Shown here: piece by piece, positions 11,974 through 20,325 of the stretch
Position numbering within the stretch: position 1 is the first letter of the stretch
Layout: the number at the start of each line of letters is the position of its first letter
Source: Nocardia ninae NBRC 108245
GTDB taxonomy: Bacteria > Actinomycetota > Actinomycetes > Mycobacteriales > Mycobacteriaceae
Direction: 5' to 3'
Length of the DNA stretch: 64,000 nt
Assembly (NCBI RefSeq): GCF_007990755.1
Contig: NZ_BJXA01000035.1
Location: 1-64,000 of the forward strand
Notes under the pieces: generated by a model
Told to the model about the DNA's origin: nothing
The model's input: only the letters and a program-made list of their open reading frames with translations
Databases searched by the model: none
Made by a program: the position numbers and the translations under genes

Positions 11974-12471
11974 TCAGCCGAGGCTGGCGGATTCGATGAC
12001 GACGTCGTCGACCGGCACATCCTGGTGCCCGCCCGCGCTGCCGGTGGCGACGCCGGCGATCTTGTCGACCACCTCGGTGCCCTCGATCACCTTGCCGAAC
12101 ACCGTGTAACCCCAGCCCGACGGCGTCGGCGCCGAGTGGTTGAGGAACGCGTTGTCGGAGACGTTGACGAAGAACTGCGCGGTCGCCGAGTGCGGGTCGT
12201 TGGTGCGCGCCATCGCCACGGTGTACTTGTCGTTCTTCAGGCCGTTGTTGGCCTCGTTCTGGATCGGCGCCTGCACGCCCTTCTGCCGCAGGCCGCGCTC
12301 GAAGCCGCCGCCCTGAATCATGAAGCCGGGAATGACACGGTGGAAGATGGTGCCGTTGTAGTGGCCCGCGTTCACGTAATCCACGAAGTTCTGCACCGTG
12401 TTCGGCGCCTTCTGGTCGTCAAGTTCCAGGACGATCGGTCCGTAATTCGTCGAGAGATTCACCTTGGTCAT
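11974..12471 (-). CDS. Cyclophilin-type peptidyl-prolyl cis-trans isomerase
   Basis: The protein has about 165 residues and is a single-domain cyclophilin. It shows the conserved core [33 protein letters not shown] with the catalytic Arg in [13 protein letters not shown], followed by [33 protein letters not shown] and [19 protein letters not shown]. It catalyses cis-trans isomerisation at proline bonds. No signal peptide is visible, so it is cytoplasmic and PpiA-like. The start at 12471 ([11 protein letters not shown]) is chosen because an AAGGTG-like Shine-Dalgarno sequence lies just upstream; an ATG 24 bases earlier would add eight atypical residues. It is convergent with accD4. Confidence 0.93.
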   Translation of the reverse strand: MTKVNLSTNYGPIVLELDDQKAPNTVQNFVDYVNAGHYNGTIFHRVIPGFMIQGGGFERGLRQKGVQAPIQNEANNGLKNDKYTVAMARTNDPHSATAQFFVNVSDNAFLNHSAPTPSGWGYTVFGKVIEGTEVVDKIAGVATGSAGGHQDVPVDDVVIESASLG

Positions 12472-12874
12472 ACCCACACCTTGCCAGCCCGCCATCGCAC
12501 GCCTTTTGCCGGTCTTGGCGTGCGGCGTGGGTATCGCCGTGCGCCGTGTGGCATGGGAACGGGCGGCACGCTGGGTAGGACCGGCGAGCTACCCGCGTTC
12601 CGGCCGGATCTGCTGTGACATTTGTCCAGGTCGGAAGGCGAAAAGTTCACTCGCATTTCAAATGGCGGAGAAACGAACAACTGATCTTGCGGGGACCCGG
12701 GTAACTCGCCGGGTTCGTCCGCAACGTAACTCGTGGATATCCATCGGACGTCAACCAAACTTACTGCGCGAGTAAGTCCGGCCTGAAGTCGCGGAGAAGC
12801 GGGAGCACCTTGCCGGAAAACGCGTAGACGCGGGGGAGCGGGCCTGAAGACGCGGGAGGGCAGGGGAGCTAGCA
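12472..12874. other. Intergenic region between cyclophilin and emb genes (about 400 bp)
   Basis: No convincing gene is seen. The readings on either strand have no family signature. The second half (about 12780-12870) is purine-rich and G-rich, with two imperfect copies of a GCCTGAAGnCGCGG motif (near 12781 and 12843) just before the emb ribosome binding site. The divergent promoters of the two flanking genes should lie here; I could not place them confidently. Confidence 0.5.
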
Positions 12875-15800
12875 TTGCCAATCGTGCCCGACGCCGCTAC
12901 TGCTGTCCTGACGAAACCGCCTGCCGTGCCAGCGGCCTCCACGGCCGATTTCCGCACCGCGCGAATAATCGCGCTGGTCGCCGGATTGCTCGGTGCGCTG
13001 TTCGCCTTGGCCACCCCGTTCCTGCCGGTCACCCAGACCACCGCGGAACTGAACTGGCCGCAGGGCGCGACGCTCGGCAATGTGCAGGCCCCCTTGATGT
13101 CTCAGGTCCCGATCGACCTGCGCGCCACCATTCCGTGTAGCGCGGTCGCGCAGCTACCGGAGAAAGGCGGCATGCTGCTGGCCACCGCGCCGCCGCAGGG
13201 CCACAAGGCCGCGCTGGAGGCCATGTTCATTCGAGTGTCGGACACCTCGGTGGACGTGGTCGACCGCAACGCCGTCGTGGTGTCGGCGCCGCGCGCGGAC
13301 ATGGAGCGGTGCTCGGCGCTCGAGTTCACCTCCGACCACAAGCGCACGCACGCGGTGTTCACCGGCCTGACCACCACCGTCACCAAGCCGGTCGAGGGTG
13401 CGGCGCCCGGGACCGAGCAGCAGGTCGAGGTGCCGGTCGAGGGCGCGCTGAACGGTGACCTGCGGCCGCAGGTGGTCGGCGTCTTCTCCGATCTGAAGGG
13501 CGCGGCGCCCGCCGGACTCGACTTCCACATGACGGTGGACACCCGGTTCAGCACCAGCCCGACCGTGATCAAACTGATCGCGATGATCGCGGCGGTGTTG
13601 TGCACCCTGGTTGCGCTCGCGGCGCTGGCTCGGCTCGACGGCAGCGACGGGCGCGGGCACCGCCGGTTCCTGCCGGCCAACTGGCTGAAGCCGACCTGGA
13701 CCGACGGCGCGGTGGTCGGCACGCTGCTGGCGTGGCATTTCGTGGGCGCCAACACCTCCGACGACGGTTACATCCTGAGCATGGTGCGGGTCGCGCCGCA
13801 CGCGGGCTACATGGCCAACTACTTCCGCTGGTACGGCGTGCCGGAGGCGCCGTTCGGCTGGTACTACTACGTGATCCAGGTCTTCTCGGAGATCTCCACC
13901 GCCAGCCCGTGGGTGCGGTTGCCCGCGCTGGCATGCGCCATCCTCTGCTGGATGGTGATCAGCCGCGAGGTGGTGCCCCGGCTCGGGCGCGGGGTGCGCA
14001 ACAGCAAGGTCGCACTGTGGACCGGTGGTCTGGTGTTCCTCGCGTTCTGGATGCCGTTCGACAACGGCCTGCGCTCGGAGCCGATCGTCGCGCTCGGTGC
14101 GCTGCTGACCTGGGTGTCGATCGAGCGGGCCATCGCGACCGGGCGGCTGTTGCCCGCCGGTGTCGCGGTCTTGGTCGCGGCGTTCACGCTCGCGGCCGCG
14201 CCGACCGGATTGATGTGTGTGGCGGCGTTGCTCGCCGGTGTGCGCCCGCTGGTGCGGATCGTGGTGCGCAGGCGCAGGCAGTTCGGCTCGGCCGGAGCCA
14301 AGTGGTGGTCGACGCTGCCGCTGCTCGCCCCGATCGCCGCGGCCGGGTTGCTGGTGCTGATCGTGGTGTACAGCGACCAGACCTTCTCGGGTATCCAAGA
14401 GGCCAACCGGGTGCGTCAGGTCAAGGGGCCGAACCTGGCCTGGTACGAGGACTACCTGCGCTACTACTACCTGTTCGTGGAGACCGTCGACGGTTCGCTG
14501 GCCCGCCGGTTCGCGTTCCTGGTGATGCTGCTGTGCCTGTTCACCACCATGCTGGTGTTGTTGCGGCGCAGGCAGGTTCCCGGCATCGCGAGCGGGCCGA
14601 CCTGGCGGTTGATGGGCGTCGTCTTCGGCACCGTCTTCTTCATGATGTTCAACCCGACCAAGTGGACGCACCACTTCGGCGCGTACGCGGGTATCGCCGG
14701 TTCGCTGGCCGCGGTGACCGCGGTCGCCGTCTCGGCGTCGGCGTTGCGCGCGCGCAAGAATCGCGCGATCTTCCTGGCGGGCCTGTTGTTCGTGCTCGCG
14801 CTCGCGTTCTCCGGCATCAACGGCTACTGGTATGTGTCCAGCTTCGGGGTGCCGTGGTTCGACAAGCGAATCTCGCTGCACGGCTACCAGTCGAACACTC
14901 TGATGCTCGGTTTGTTCGGTCTCGCGCTCGCATTGGTGGCCTGGCACTCGCTGCGCGAGGGTTACGCCAAACCGGAGGCCTCACCGAAGTCCGCGCGCGG
15001 CAAACGAATTCGCAAGTTCGCCGCGATCCCGCTGACCGTGGTCGCCGCGCTGATGGTGTTGCTCGAGGCGATGTCGCTGGTCAAGGGCGCGGTCGCGCAG
15101 TACCCGGCTTACTCGCTGGCCCGCTCGAACTTCGACGCGCTGCGCGGTAGCAGCTGCGGTCTCGCCAATGACGTTCTGGTGGAATCGGATCCGAACGGCG
15201 GCGCGCTGGCGCCGATCATCGATCCGGCGAACCCGCTCACCGATCCGAACGATCCGCTGGCCGGCGTCGACGCGGTCGGCTTCGCTCCCAACGGGGTGCC
15301 CAACGACCTGTCCGCCGACAGCGTGGAGGTGAAGCCGGGTACCGGCAACACCTCGAAGCAGTCCGTCGGCGCCGCGTTCGCCGATGGGCAGAGCGCGGGC
15401 ACCGGCGGTGGTCAGGGCGCGCGCGGCGTCAACGGCAGCACCGTGGCGCTGCCGTTCGGGCTGGACCCGGCCACCACGCCGGTCCTGGGCAGCTACCAGG
15501 ACAATGTGCAGCAGCCCGCGCATCTCACGTCGAGCTGGTACGGGCTCGCCCCGCGCTCGGCGGACAGCCCGCTCGTGGTGATCTCCGCGGCCGGTCGCGT
15601 CCTGTCGGTCGACGACACCGGCGACACCGAGTACGGCCAGTCGCTCACCCTCGACTACGGCAAGCGGCAGCCGGACGGCAGCGTTGCGAAGCTCGGCACC
15701 TACCTGCCGCGCGATATCGGCCCGGCCCCGTCCTGGCGTAACCTGCGCGTCCCGCTCGCCGAGATCGCGCCCGAGGCCGACGCGGTGCGGATCGTCGCCA

Positions 15801-16246
15801 ACGACCCGATCCTGATCGGTGACCAGTGGCTGGCGTTCACTCCGCCGCGGATGCCGAAGTTGCAGTCGCTCAACACCTTCCTCGGCCCCGATCAGCCCGT
15901 GCTCGAGGACTGGGCCGTCGGTCTCCAGTTCCCCTGCCAGCGCCCGCTCTACCACAAGAACGGCGTCGCAGAGGTCCCCGGCTACCGCATCCTCCCTGAT
16001 CGGCCGCTGGCAACCACCTCCACCAACACCTGGCAAGCCCAGGAGTTCGGCGGCCTCCTCGGCTTCTCCCAAATGCTCGCGACCTCCGTCACCATCCCCA
16101 CCTACCTCAAGGACGACTGGGCCCGCGACTGGGGCTCCCTGGAGCGCTACGACCAGTACGACCGCACCGCCACCCCCGCCCGCCTGGAAACCGGCACGGC
16201 CACCCGCTCCGGCCTCTGGTCCCCAGGCAACCTCCGGGTGTTCTAA
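12875..16246 (+). CDS. Emb-family arabinosyltransferase (first of two)
   Basis: A 1,123-residue polytopic membrane glycosyltransferase of the EmbA/B/C (GT-C, GT53) family, using decaprenyl-phosphoryl arabinose to extend cell-wall arabinan. The first membrane helix (about 30-50) is followed by a periplasmic domain starting TTAELNWPQG. The catalytic loop holds HFVGANTSDDGYILSMVRVAPHAGYMANYFRWYG with the DD pair. More helices follow, and the C-terminal part is a large extracellular carbohydrate-binding region ending RSGLWSPGNLRVF. The length matches mycobacterial Emb proteins. TTG 12875 is favoured as start because GGGGAG at 12863-12868 is correctly spaced; GTG 12884 is the alternative. Assignment to EmbA, B or C is not possible by eye. 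It is convergent with a second emb gene at 16841-20266. Confidence 0.93.
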   Translation: MPIVPDAATAVLTKPPAVPAASTADFRTARIIALVAGLLGALFALATPFLPVTQTTAELNWPQGATLGNVQAPLMSQVPIDLRATIPCSAVAQLPEKGGMLLATAPPQGHKAALEAMFIRVSDTSVDVVDRNAVVVSAPRADMERCSALEFTSDHKRTHAVFTGLTTTVTKPVEGAAPGTEQQVEVPVEGALNGDLRPQVVGVFSDLKGAAPAGLDFHMTVDTRFSTSPTVIKLIAMIAAVLCTLVALAALARLDGSDGRGHRRFLPANWLKPTWTDGAVVGTLLAWHFVGANTSDDGYILSMVRVAPHAGYMANYFRWYGVPEAPFGWYYYVIQVFSEISTASPWVRLPALACAILCWMVISREVVPRLGRGVRNSKVALWTGGLVFLAFWMPFDNGLRSEPIVALGALLTWVSIERAIATGRLLPAGVAVLVAAFTLAAAPTGLMCVAALLAGVRPLVRIVVRRRRQFGSAGAKWWSTLPLLAPIAAAGLLVLIVVYSDQTFSGIQEANRVRQVKGPNLAWYEDYLRYYYLFVETVDGSLARRFAFLVMLLCLFTTMLVLLRRRQVPGIASGPTWRLMGVVFGTVFFMMFNPTKWTHHFGAYAGIAGSLAAVTAVAVSASALRARKNRAIFLAGLLFVLALAFSGINGYWYVSSFGVPWFDKRISLHGYQSNTLMLGLFGLALALVAWHSLREGYAKPEASPKSARGKRIRKFAAIPLTVVAALMVLLEAMSLVKGAVAQYPAYSLARSNFDALRGSSCGLANDVLVESDPNGGALAPIIDPANPLTDPNDPLAGVDAVGFAPNGVPNDLSADSVEVKPGTGNTSKQSVGAAFADGQSAGTGGGQGARGVNGSTVALPFGLDPATTPVLGSYQDNVQQPAHLTSSWYGLAPRSADSPLVVISAAGRVLSVDDTGDTEYGQSLTLDYGKRQPDGSVAKLGTYLPRDIGPAPSWRNLRVPLAEIAPEADAVRIVANDPILIGDQWLAFTPPRMPKLQSLNTFLGPDQPVLEDWAVGLQFPCQRPLYHKNGVAEVPGYRILPDRPLATTSTNTWQAQEFGGLLGFSQMLATSVTIPTYLKDDWARDWGSLERYDQYDRTATPARLETGTATRSGLWSPGNLRVF

Positions 16247-16261
16247 CCACCCCGACAACAC

Positions 16262-16308
16262 CACAGGCCCGTCGCACCGGCACTCCAGCCGGCCTCGACG
16301 GGCCTGTG
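16262..16308 (+). terminator. Strong rho-independent-like terminator after emb
   Basis: A 13-bp perfect stem (CACAGGCCCGTCG at 16262-16274 with its complement at 16296-16308) contains an inner CCGGC/GCCGG stem and is followed by a T-rich TTCGTTTG tract. It starts 15 bases after the emb stop codon. Confidence 0.85.
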
Positions 16309-16541
16309 TTCGTTTGTCGGCTATGGCCGATGACTGTCGTAGGGGAAGTGGGATTCGGGCGACGTCGTGCAGGGCGAGACGGGATGACCGATTCGAGACT
16401 GTGTCGCAGTTCGGTCAGGGCGCAGTCGGCCCGGGAGACAAACCTTGGGGGTCGGGACTCCGATTGTGTTGCGCGGCATCGACATACCGTGGATTGCGCG
16501 GTATGGATCGCTTCGCGCCGGTTCTGTGGCCGGGGGGTTGC
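16309..16541. other. Non-coding stretch between convergent emb genes
   Basis: After the terminator hairpin I see no supported gene up to the short minus-strand reading frame at 16542. The sequence has no obvious repeats. Confidence 0.4.
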
Positions 16542-16703
16542 TCAGACCTTGGTCATACGCAGACCGAGTTCGCGGCGGAGGACCTCCTGGGCGGGGAGGC
16601 GGTCGAGTACGCGCAGGACTGCGGGTCGCAGTTCGCGCTGTTCTTCTGCGGTGAGGAGACCAACGAGATCGCGCAGATCCATGTGGTCGAAGGTCGACGT
16701 CAT
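16542..16703 (-). CDS. Small hypothetical protein (53 aa), helical and charged
   Basis: An uninterrupted minus-strand frame of 54 codons runs from ATG at 16703 to TGA at 16542. The product begins MTSTFDHMDLRDLVGLLTAE and continues as leucine/arginine/glutamate-rich amphipathic helices (EEQRELRPAVLRVLDRLPAQ, then EVLRRELGLRMTKV). Most codons end in G or C, as in real genes here. It has no transmembrane segment or cysteine. There is no clear Shine-Dalgarno site upstream. It lies in the gap between the convergent emb genes, in the same direction as the second emb gene but downstream of it being read, so it must have its own promoter or belong to no operon. I do not recognise a family; it could be a small DNA- or protein-binding helical protein, or chance. 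Confidence 0.45.
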   Translation of the reverse strand: MTSTFDHMDLRDLVGLLTAEEQRELRPAVLRVLDRLPAQEVLRRELGLRMTKV

Positions 16704-16840
16704 ACTGCACAGATTACGGATTTATGTGGGTTTCGTCCTGCGATCGTGCGGCGAAATAGGCTTCCAACCGGTCTGTTTACGACATCTTTGCGCCGGCGCA
16801 ACACCGAACCGGCTGGTTCGGTGTCGCGCGCAGCTGCCGC

Positions 16841-19800
16841 CTAGCGAACCCGGATCGGATCATCCTTGGCCAGACCGGTGCGGGTCTCGACGGTGACGCC
16901 GATCCGCGCCGGTTCGGCCTGCGGGTCGTAGGGGGTGAACTTTTCCAGCGACCCCCAGTCGCGCGACCAGTCGTGGTCGAGATAGCTGGGGATGGTCTCC
17001 GACTTCAGCAGCAGCCCGGTCCAGCCGAGCGGCCCGCCGCCGATGTCGTCCTGCCAGGCGTTGGACGCGTCGGAGCCGACCCGGTCGGGCAGGATGCGCC
17101 AGTTCGGCACCTCGGCGACACCGTCGCGATGGTTGAACGGACGCTGGCACGGGAAGGCGAGCCCGACGTGCCAGTCGAGTAGCACCGGATCTTGCGAGCC
17201 GACAACGGTATTCAGCGGAGCGAGCTTGGGCAGCCGGGGCGGGGTGACGGCGAGCCACTGCTTCGGCGTGATGTCGTTGTCCACCGCGACCAGCCGTACT
17301 GCGTTCGCTTCGATCGGCAGCTGGTCCAACGGCACCCGCAGGTTGCGCCAGGACGGCGCGGGCCCGATGTCGATCGGATCGACCGTGCCGAGCTTGCGCA
17401 CCGAGCCGTCCGCCTCGTGCACGCCGTACTCGAGATGCAGTTCCTGCCCGTAGGTGACCACACCGTCGGCGTCGACATGCCTGATCCGGCCCGCCGCGGT
17501 GATCGCGAGCACCTGGTAGGCGGGGTCGTGGCGCATGCTGTCGGCCAGGTCGAGGCGGTACCACTGGGAGGTCAGCGAAGCCTGCTGCTGCTCGTCCTCC
17601 TGGTAGCTGCCCATGATCGGCGTGGTCGCCGGGTCGAGGCCGAATGGCAAGGCGACCGTGCTGCCGTTGATGCCGGTCTGCGTGGTGGTGCCGCCTCCGG
17701 TGCCCGCGCCGGTGGTCTTGGTTGTTTTGTTCTTGGCGTCGGAGTTCACCGAGTTCGCGCCACCGGCCACGGTTTCGTCCGCATCGGCGGTCAGGTCGCT
17801 CGCGACACCGTTGGGCGTGAATCCCTTTGTTTCAGCGGCCAATCCGTCGGCGGGCGAACCAGAGTAGGGGAGCAGCAGCGAGTTGGCGGTGTCCGTCTCC
17901 ACCAGCACCTCGTTGGCCAGCGCGCACGGATCGCCCTTCAACGACTGGAGATTCGACTTGGCGACCGAGTACGCGGGGTACTGCGCGACCGCCGCTTTCG
18001 CCAGCGACATCACCTCGAACAACACCAGCATCGCCGCGGCGATGGTCAGCGGAGCGGTCGCGAATCGATCGAATCGCTTTGGTGCCGTGCGGGCCTGACG
18101 GTACGGCTCTCGATAATGCAGCCAGACTGCGACCACCAGCGCGACCCCGCTGAGCCCCAGGAACAGCGTGGAGAAGCCCTTGCCCGCGAACAGTGGCGCC
18201 TTGTCCCACCACGGCACCCCGTAGCTGGACACATACCACCAGCCGTTCGACCCGGTGAAGGTGATCGCGAGCAGGAAGAGCACCGCCGCCGCGAACAGCG
18301 CCCGGTTGCGCGGCGAGCGAATTCCCTCGCTGCCCACCGCTACTGCCGCGAGCGCGGCCAGCGATCCGGCCAGGCCGGCGTACACACCGAAGTGGTGCGT
18401 CCACTTGGTCGGCGTGAACATCATCAGGACCAGCGACGCGAACACGATGCCGAGGATCCGCACCGACGGCCCGCGCGAGGTGCCGGGGATGCGACCCTTG
18501 CGCAGCACCTGCAGCACGCAGACCAGCAGGCACAGCAGCATGACCAGCACACCGAACCGCCGCGCCAGCGATCCGTCCGGGGACAGCATCAACAGCGAAT
18601 CCCACCGTGTACGTTCGTCGAACCAGGCCACGTTCGGGCCGACGATGGTGCGCACCCGGGTGGCTTCCAGCACGGTGGAGAGGGTCTGATCGGCGAAAAC
18701 CACCACCAGCACGAGGGTTCCGGCGGACAGGCCCGGTGCGAGCAGTGCGAGGTAGCGGAAAACCGTTGTCGCCCAGGAGGGACGGCGCTGGGGCTCGTGT
18801 GCCCCGGACGTCGTTGTCTGGCTGTGGTTCTCGGCCGCTACCGTCCCCGCACCCGCGGGCGCAGTCTCCGAACTTGCGTAGGAGCCACCTTCGGTACCGA
18901 GCCCCATTGCCCCGGTTGGGCTTTCGGCCACTCCACCGCCTACCGCAGGCACCACCCCGCGCGCCCGCTTGATGATGATCTGCAACACCGGCCGCGATCC
19001 CGCGATCAACGCCGCGATGCAGATGAGCCCGGTCGGCCCGGCGGCCAGTGAGAACCCAGCGATCAACACCGCGACCGCCGCGGGCAGCAGCCGCCCGGTG
19101 GCAATGGCCCGTTCGATCGAGCACCAGGTGAGCAGCGCACCCGCCGCGATCAGCGGCTCCGGCCGCAGCCCGTTGTCATAGGGCAGCCAGAAGGCGAGGA
19201 ACACCAACCCGGCGGTCCACAGCGCGACCTTGTTCCGCCGCACCCGAGCACCCAGGCGCGGCAACACCTCCCGGCTGATCACCAGCCAGCAGACCACACC
19301 CGCGAGCACGGCGGGCAGCCGCATCCACGGACTGGCATCCGAAATCCGGGTCATCCAGGCGAGCACCTCGTACGACCAGCCGAACGGCGCCTCGGGCACC
19401 GCGAACCAGCGATAGTAGTTCGCCATGTACCCGGCGTGCCCGGAGGCCCGCGCCATGTTCAGGATGTAGCCGTCGTCGGAGGTGTTGGCGCCGATGAAGT
19501 GCCACAGCCCGAGCGTGCCGAGCACCACGCCGTCGGTCGCGGTGAACCGCCACCAGTGCGCGGGCAGGAACCGGCGGGCCCGGCGCCGGTCACTGGTGTC
19601 CAGCAGGTGCAGTGCGATCAGTGCGATGAGCGTGCACAGCACGGCCGCGATGATCGCGGCCAGCTTCAGCACCGACGGCGACGAGGAGAACCGGGAGTCG
19701 ATGTCGGCGTGCAACCGCGCACCATCCAACCGACCGGCCGCCAGATCGGTGAACGCCCCGACCACCTGCGGGCGGATGTCCCGAGTCACGGTGTTACGGA

Positions 19801-20266
19801 AGGGCGTTCCGTCCTGCCGGGACGCGCCGGTGATCTCGGTGGTCGTCGCGGCGGCGGTCGAGTCGACGGTGAGTGCCGTGCAGCCCGCCGCGGTGATCTC
19901 GGCGACCGGCGCGGACAGCAGCGGAACGTCGCGCAGCACCACCGAGAGCGTGTCGTCGGCGACCGAGACGACCAGTCCCTTGCTCGCGGCCTGGCCCGAG
20001 GCGACCGGCACGGTGGACACCACCGTGCCCGTGCCCACCGCCTGGATGACCGAGCACGGCAGCGTCGTGGTCAGCCGCAGCGGCTGATACGACACCAGCG
20101 GCGCCTCGACACTGCTGAGTCCGGCCTGTGGCCAGTCCAGCGTGGCCTGGTCCTGCCGCACCGGCAACAGCGGTGTCAGCAGCGCCAGCACGAATCCCAG
20201 GAACCCGGAGACGAGGGCGATCAGGCGGTAACGGGTGAACGCTCGAGTTGATCGGTCCGGTCGCAC
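16841..20266 (-). CDS. Emb-family arabinosyltransferase (second), in the aftA/dprE neighbourhood
   Basis: A 1,141-residue GT-C arabinosyltransferase closely related to the emb gene at 12875-16246. It has an N-terminal helix, an ATLDWPQAGLSSVEAPLVSY domain start, the catalytic loop HFIGANTSDDGYILNMARASGHAGYMANYYRWFAVPEAPFGW, FTPTKWTHHFGVYAGLAG in a later helix, and a C-terminal extracellular domain containing PWWDKAP, FPCQRPFNHRDGVAEVP and RDWGSLEKFTPYDPQAEPA. It differs by a low-complexity Gly/Ala/Ser/Thr insertion of about 65 residues (about 433-499) in a loop between membrane segments. GTG 20266 is the start. It lies 59 bases after the stop of an uncharacterised GT-C protein gene read in the same direction. 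By synteny with the mycobacterial aftA-embCAB locus this is the canonical Emb; EmbA/B/C identity is not resolved. Confidence 0.93.
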   Translation of the reverse strand: MRPDRSTRAFTRYRLIALVSGFLGFVLALLTPLLPVRQDQATLDWPQAGLSSVEAPLVSYQPLRLTTTLPCSVIQAVGTGTVVSTVPVASGQAASKGLVVSVADDTLSVVLRDVPLLSAPVAEITAAGCTALTVDSTAAATTTEITGASRQDGTPFRNTVTRDIRPQVVGAFTDLAAGRLDGARLHADIDSRFSSSPSVLKLAAIIAAVLCTLIALIALHLLDTSDRRRARRFLPAHWWRFTATDGVVLGTLGLWHFIGANTSDDGYILNMARASGHAGYMANYYRWFAVPEAPFGWSYEVLAWMTRISDASPWMRLPAVLAGVVCWLVISREVLPRLGARVRRNKVALWTAGLVFLAFWLPYDNGLRPEPLIAAGALLTWCSIERAIATGRLLPAAVAVLIAGFSLAAGPTGLICIAALIAGSRPVLQIIIKRARGVVPAVGGGVAESPTGAMGLGTEGGSYASSETAPAGAGTVAAENHSQTTTSGAHEPQRRPSWATTVFRYLALLAPGLSAGTLVLVVVFADQTLSTVLEATRVRTIVGPNVAWFDERTRWDSLLMLSPDGSLARRFGVLVMLLCLLVCVLQVLRKGRIPGTSRGPSVRILGIVFASLVLMMFTPTKWTHHFGVYAGLAGSLAALAAVAVGSEGIRSPRNRALFAAAVLFLLAITFTGSNGWWYVSSYGVPWWDKAPLFAGKGFSTLFLGLSGVALVVAVWLHYREPYRQARTAPKRFDRFATAPLTIAAAMLVLFEVMSLAKAAVAQYPAYSVAKSNLQSLKGDPCALANEVLVETDTANSLLLPYSGSPADGLAAETKGFTPNGVASDLTADADETVAGGANSVNSDAKNKTTKTTGAGTGGGTTTQTGINGSTVALPFGLDPATTPIMGSYQEDEQQQASLTSQWYRLDLADSMRHDPAYQVLAITAAGRIRHVDADGVVTYGQELHLEYGVHEADGSVRKLGTVDPIDIGPAPSWRNLRVPLDQLPIEANAVRLVAVDNDITPKQWLAVTPPRLPKLAPLNTVVGSQDPVLLDWHVGLAFPCQRPFNHRDGVAEVPNWRILPDRVGSDASNAWQDDIGGGPLGWTGLLLKSETIPSYLDHDWSRDWGSLEKFTPYDPQAEPARIGVTVETRTGLAKDDPIRVR

Positions 20267-20325
20267 GGGGGTTGATGCTAGCTACCCGATGGGCCGGACC
20301 CGGTGATCACCACTGTTACCGGCGC

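Noticed and set aside
12468-12881. 137-residue minus-strand frame in the cyclophilin-emb gap
   Set aside because: It overlaps the cyclophilin start, is Pro/Arg-rich without a pattern, and would leave no promoter space.
13154-14947. Long open frame on the minus strand inside the emb gene (and similar ones antisense to other genes, for example 1604-2713 and 5984-7702)
   Set aside because: In very GC-rich DNA the antisense frames of real genes stay open; the products are Arg/Gly/His-rich with no family signature.
16306-16896. Plus-strand frame of 196 residues after the emb terminator
   Set aside because: It overlaps the start of the convergent emb C-terminus, is arginine-rich and conflicts with the better minus-strand frame at 16542-16703.
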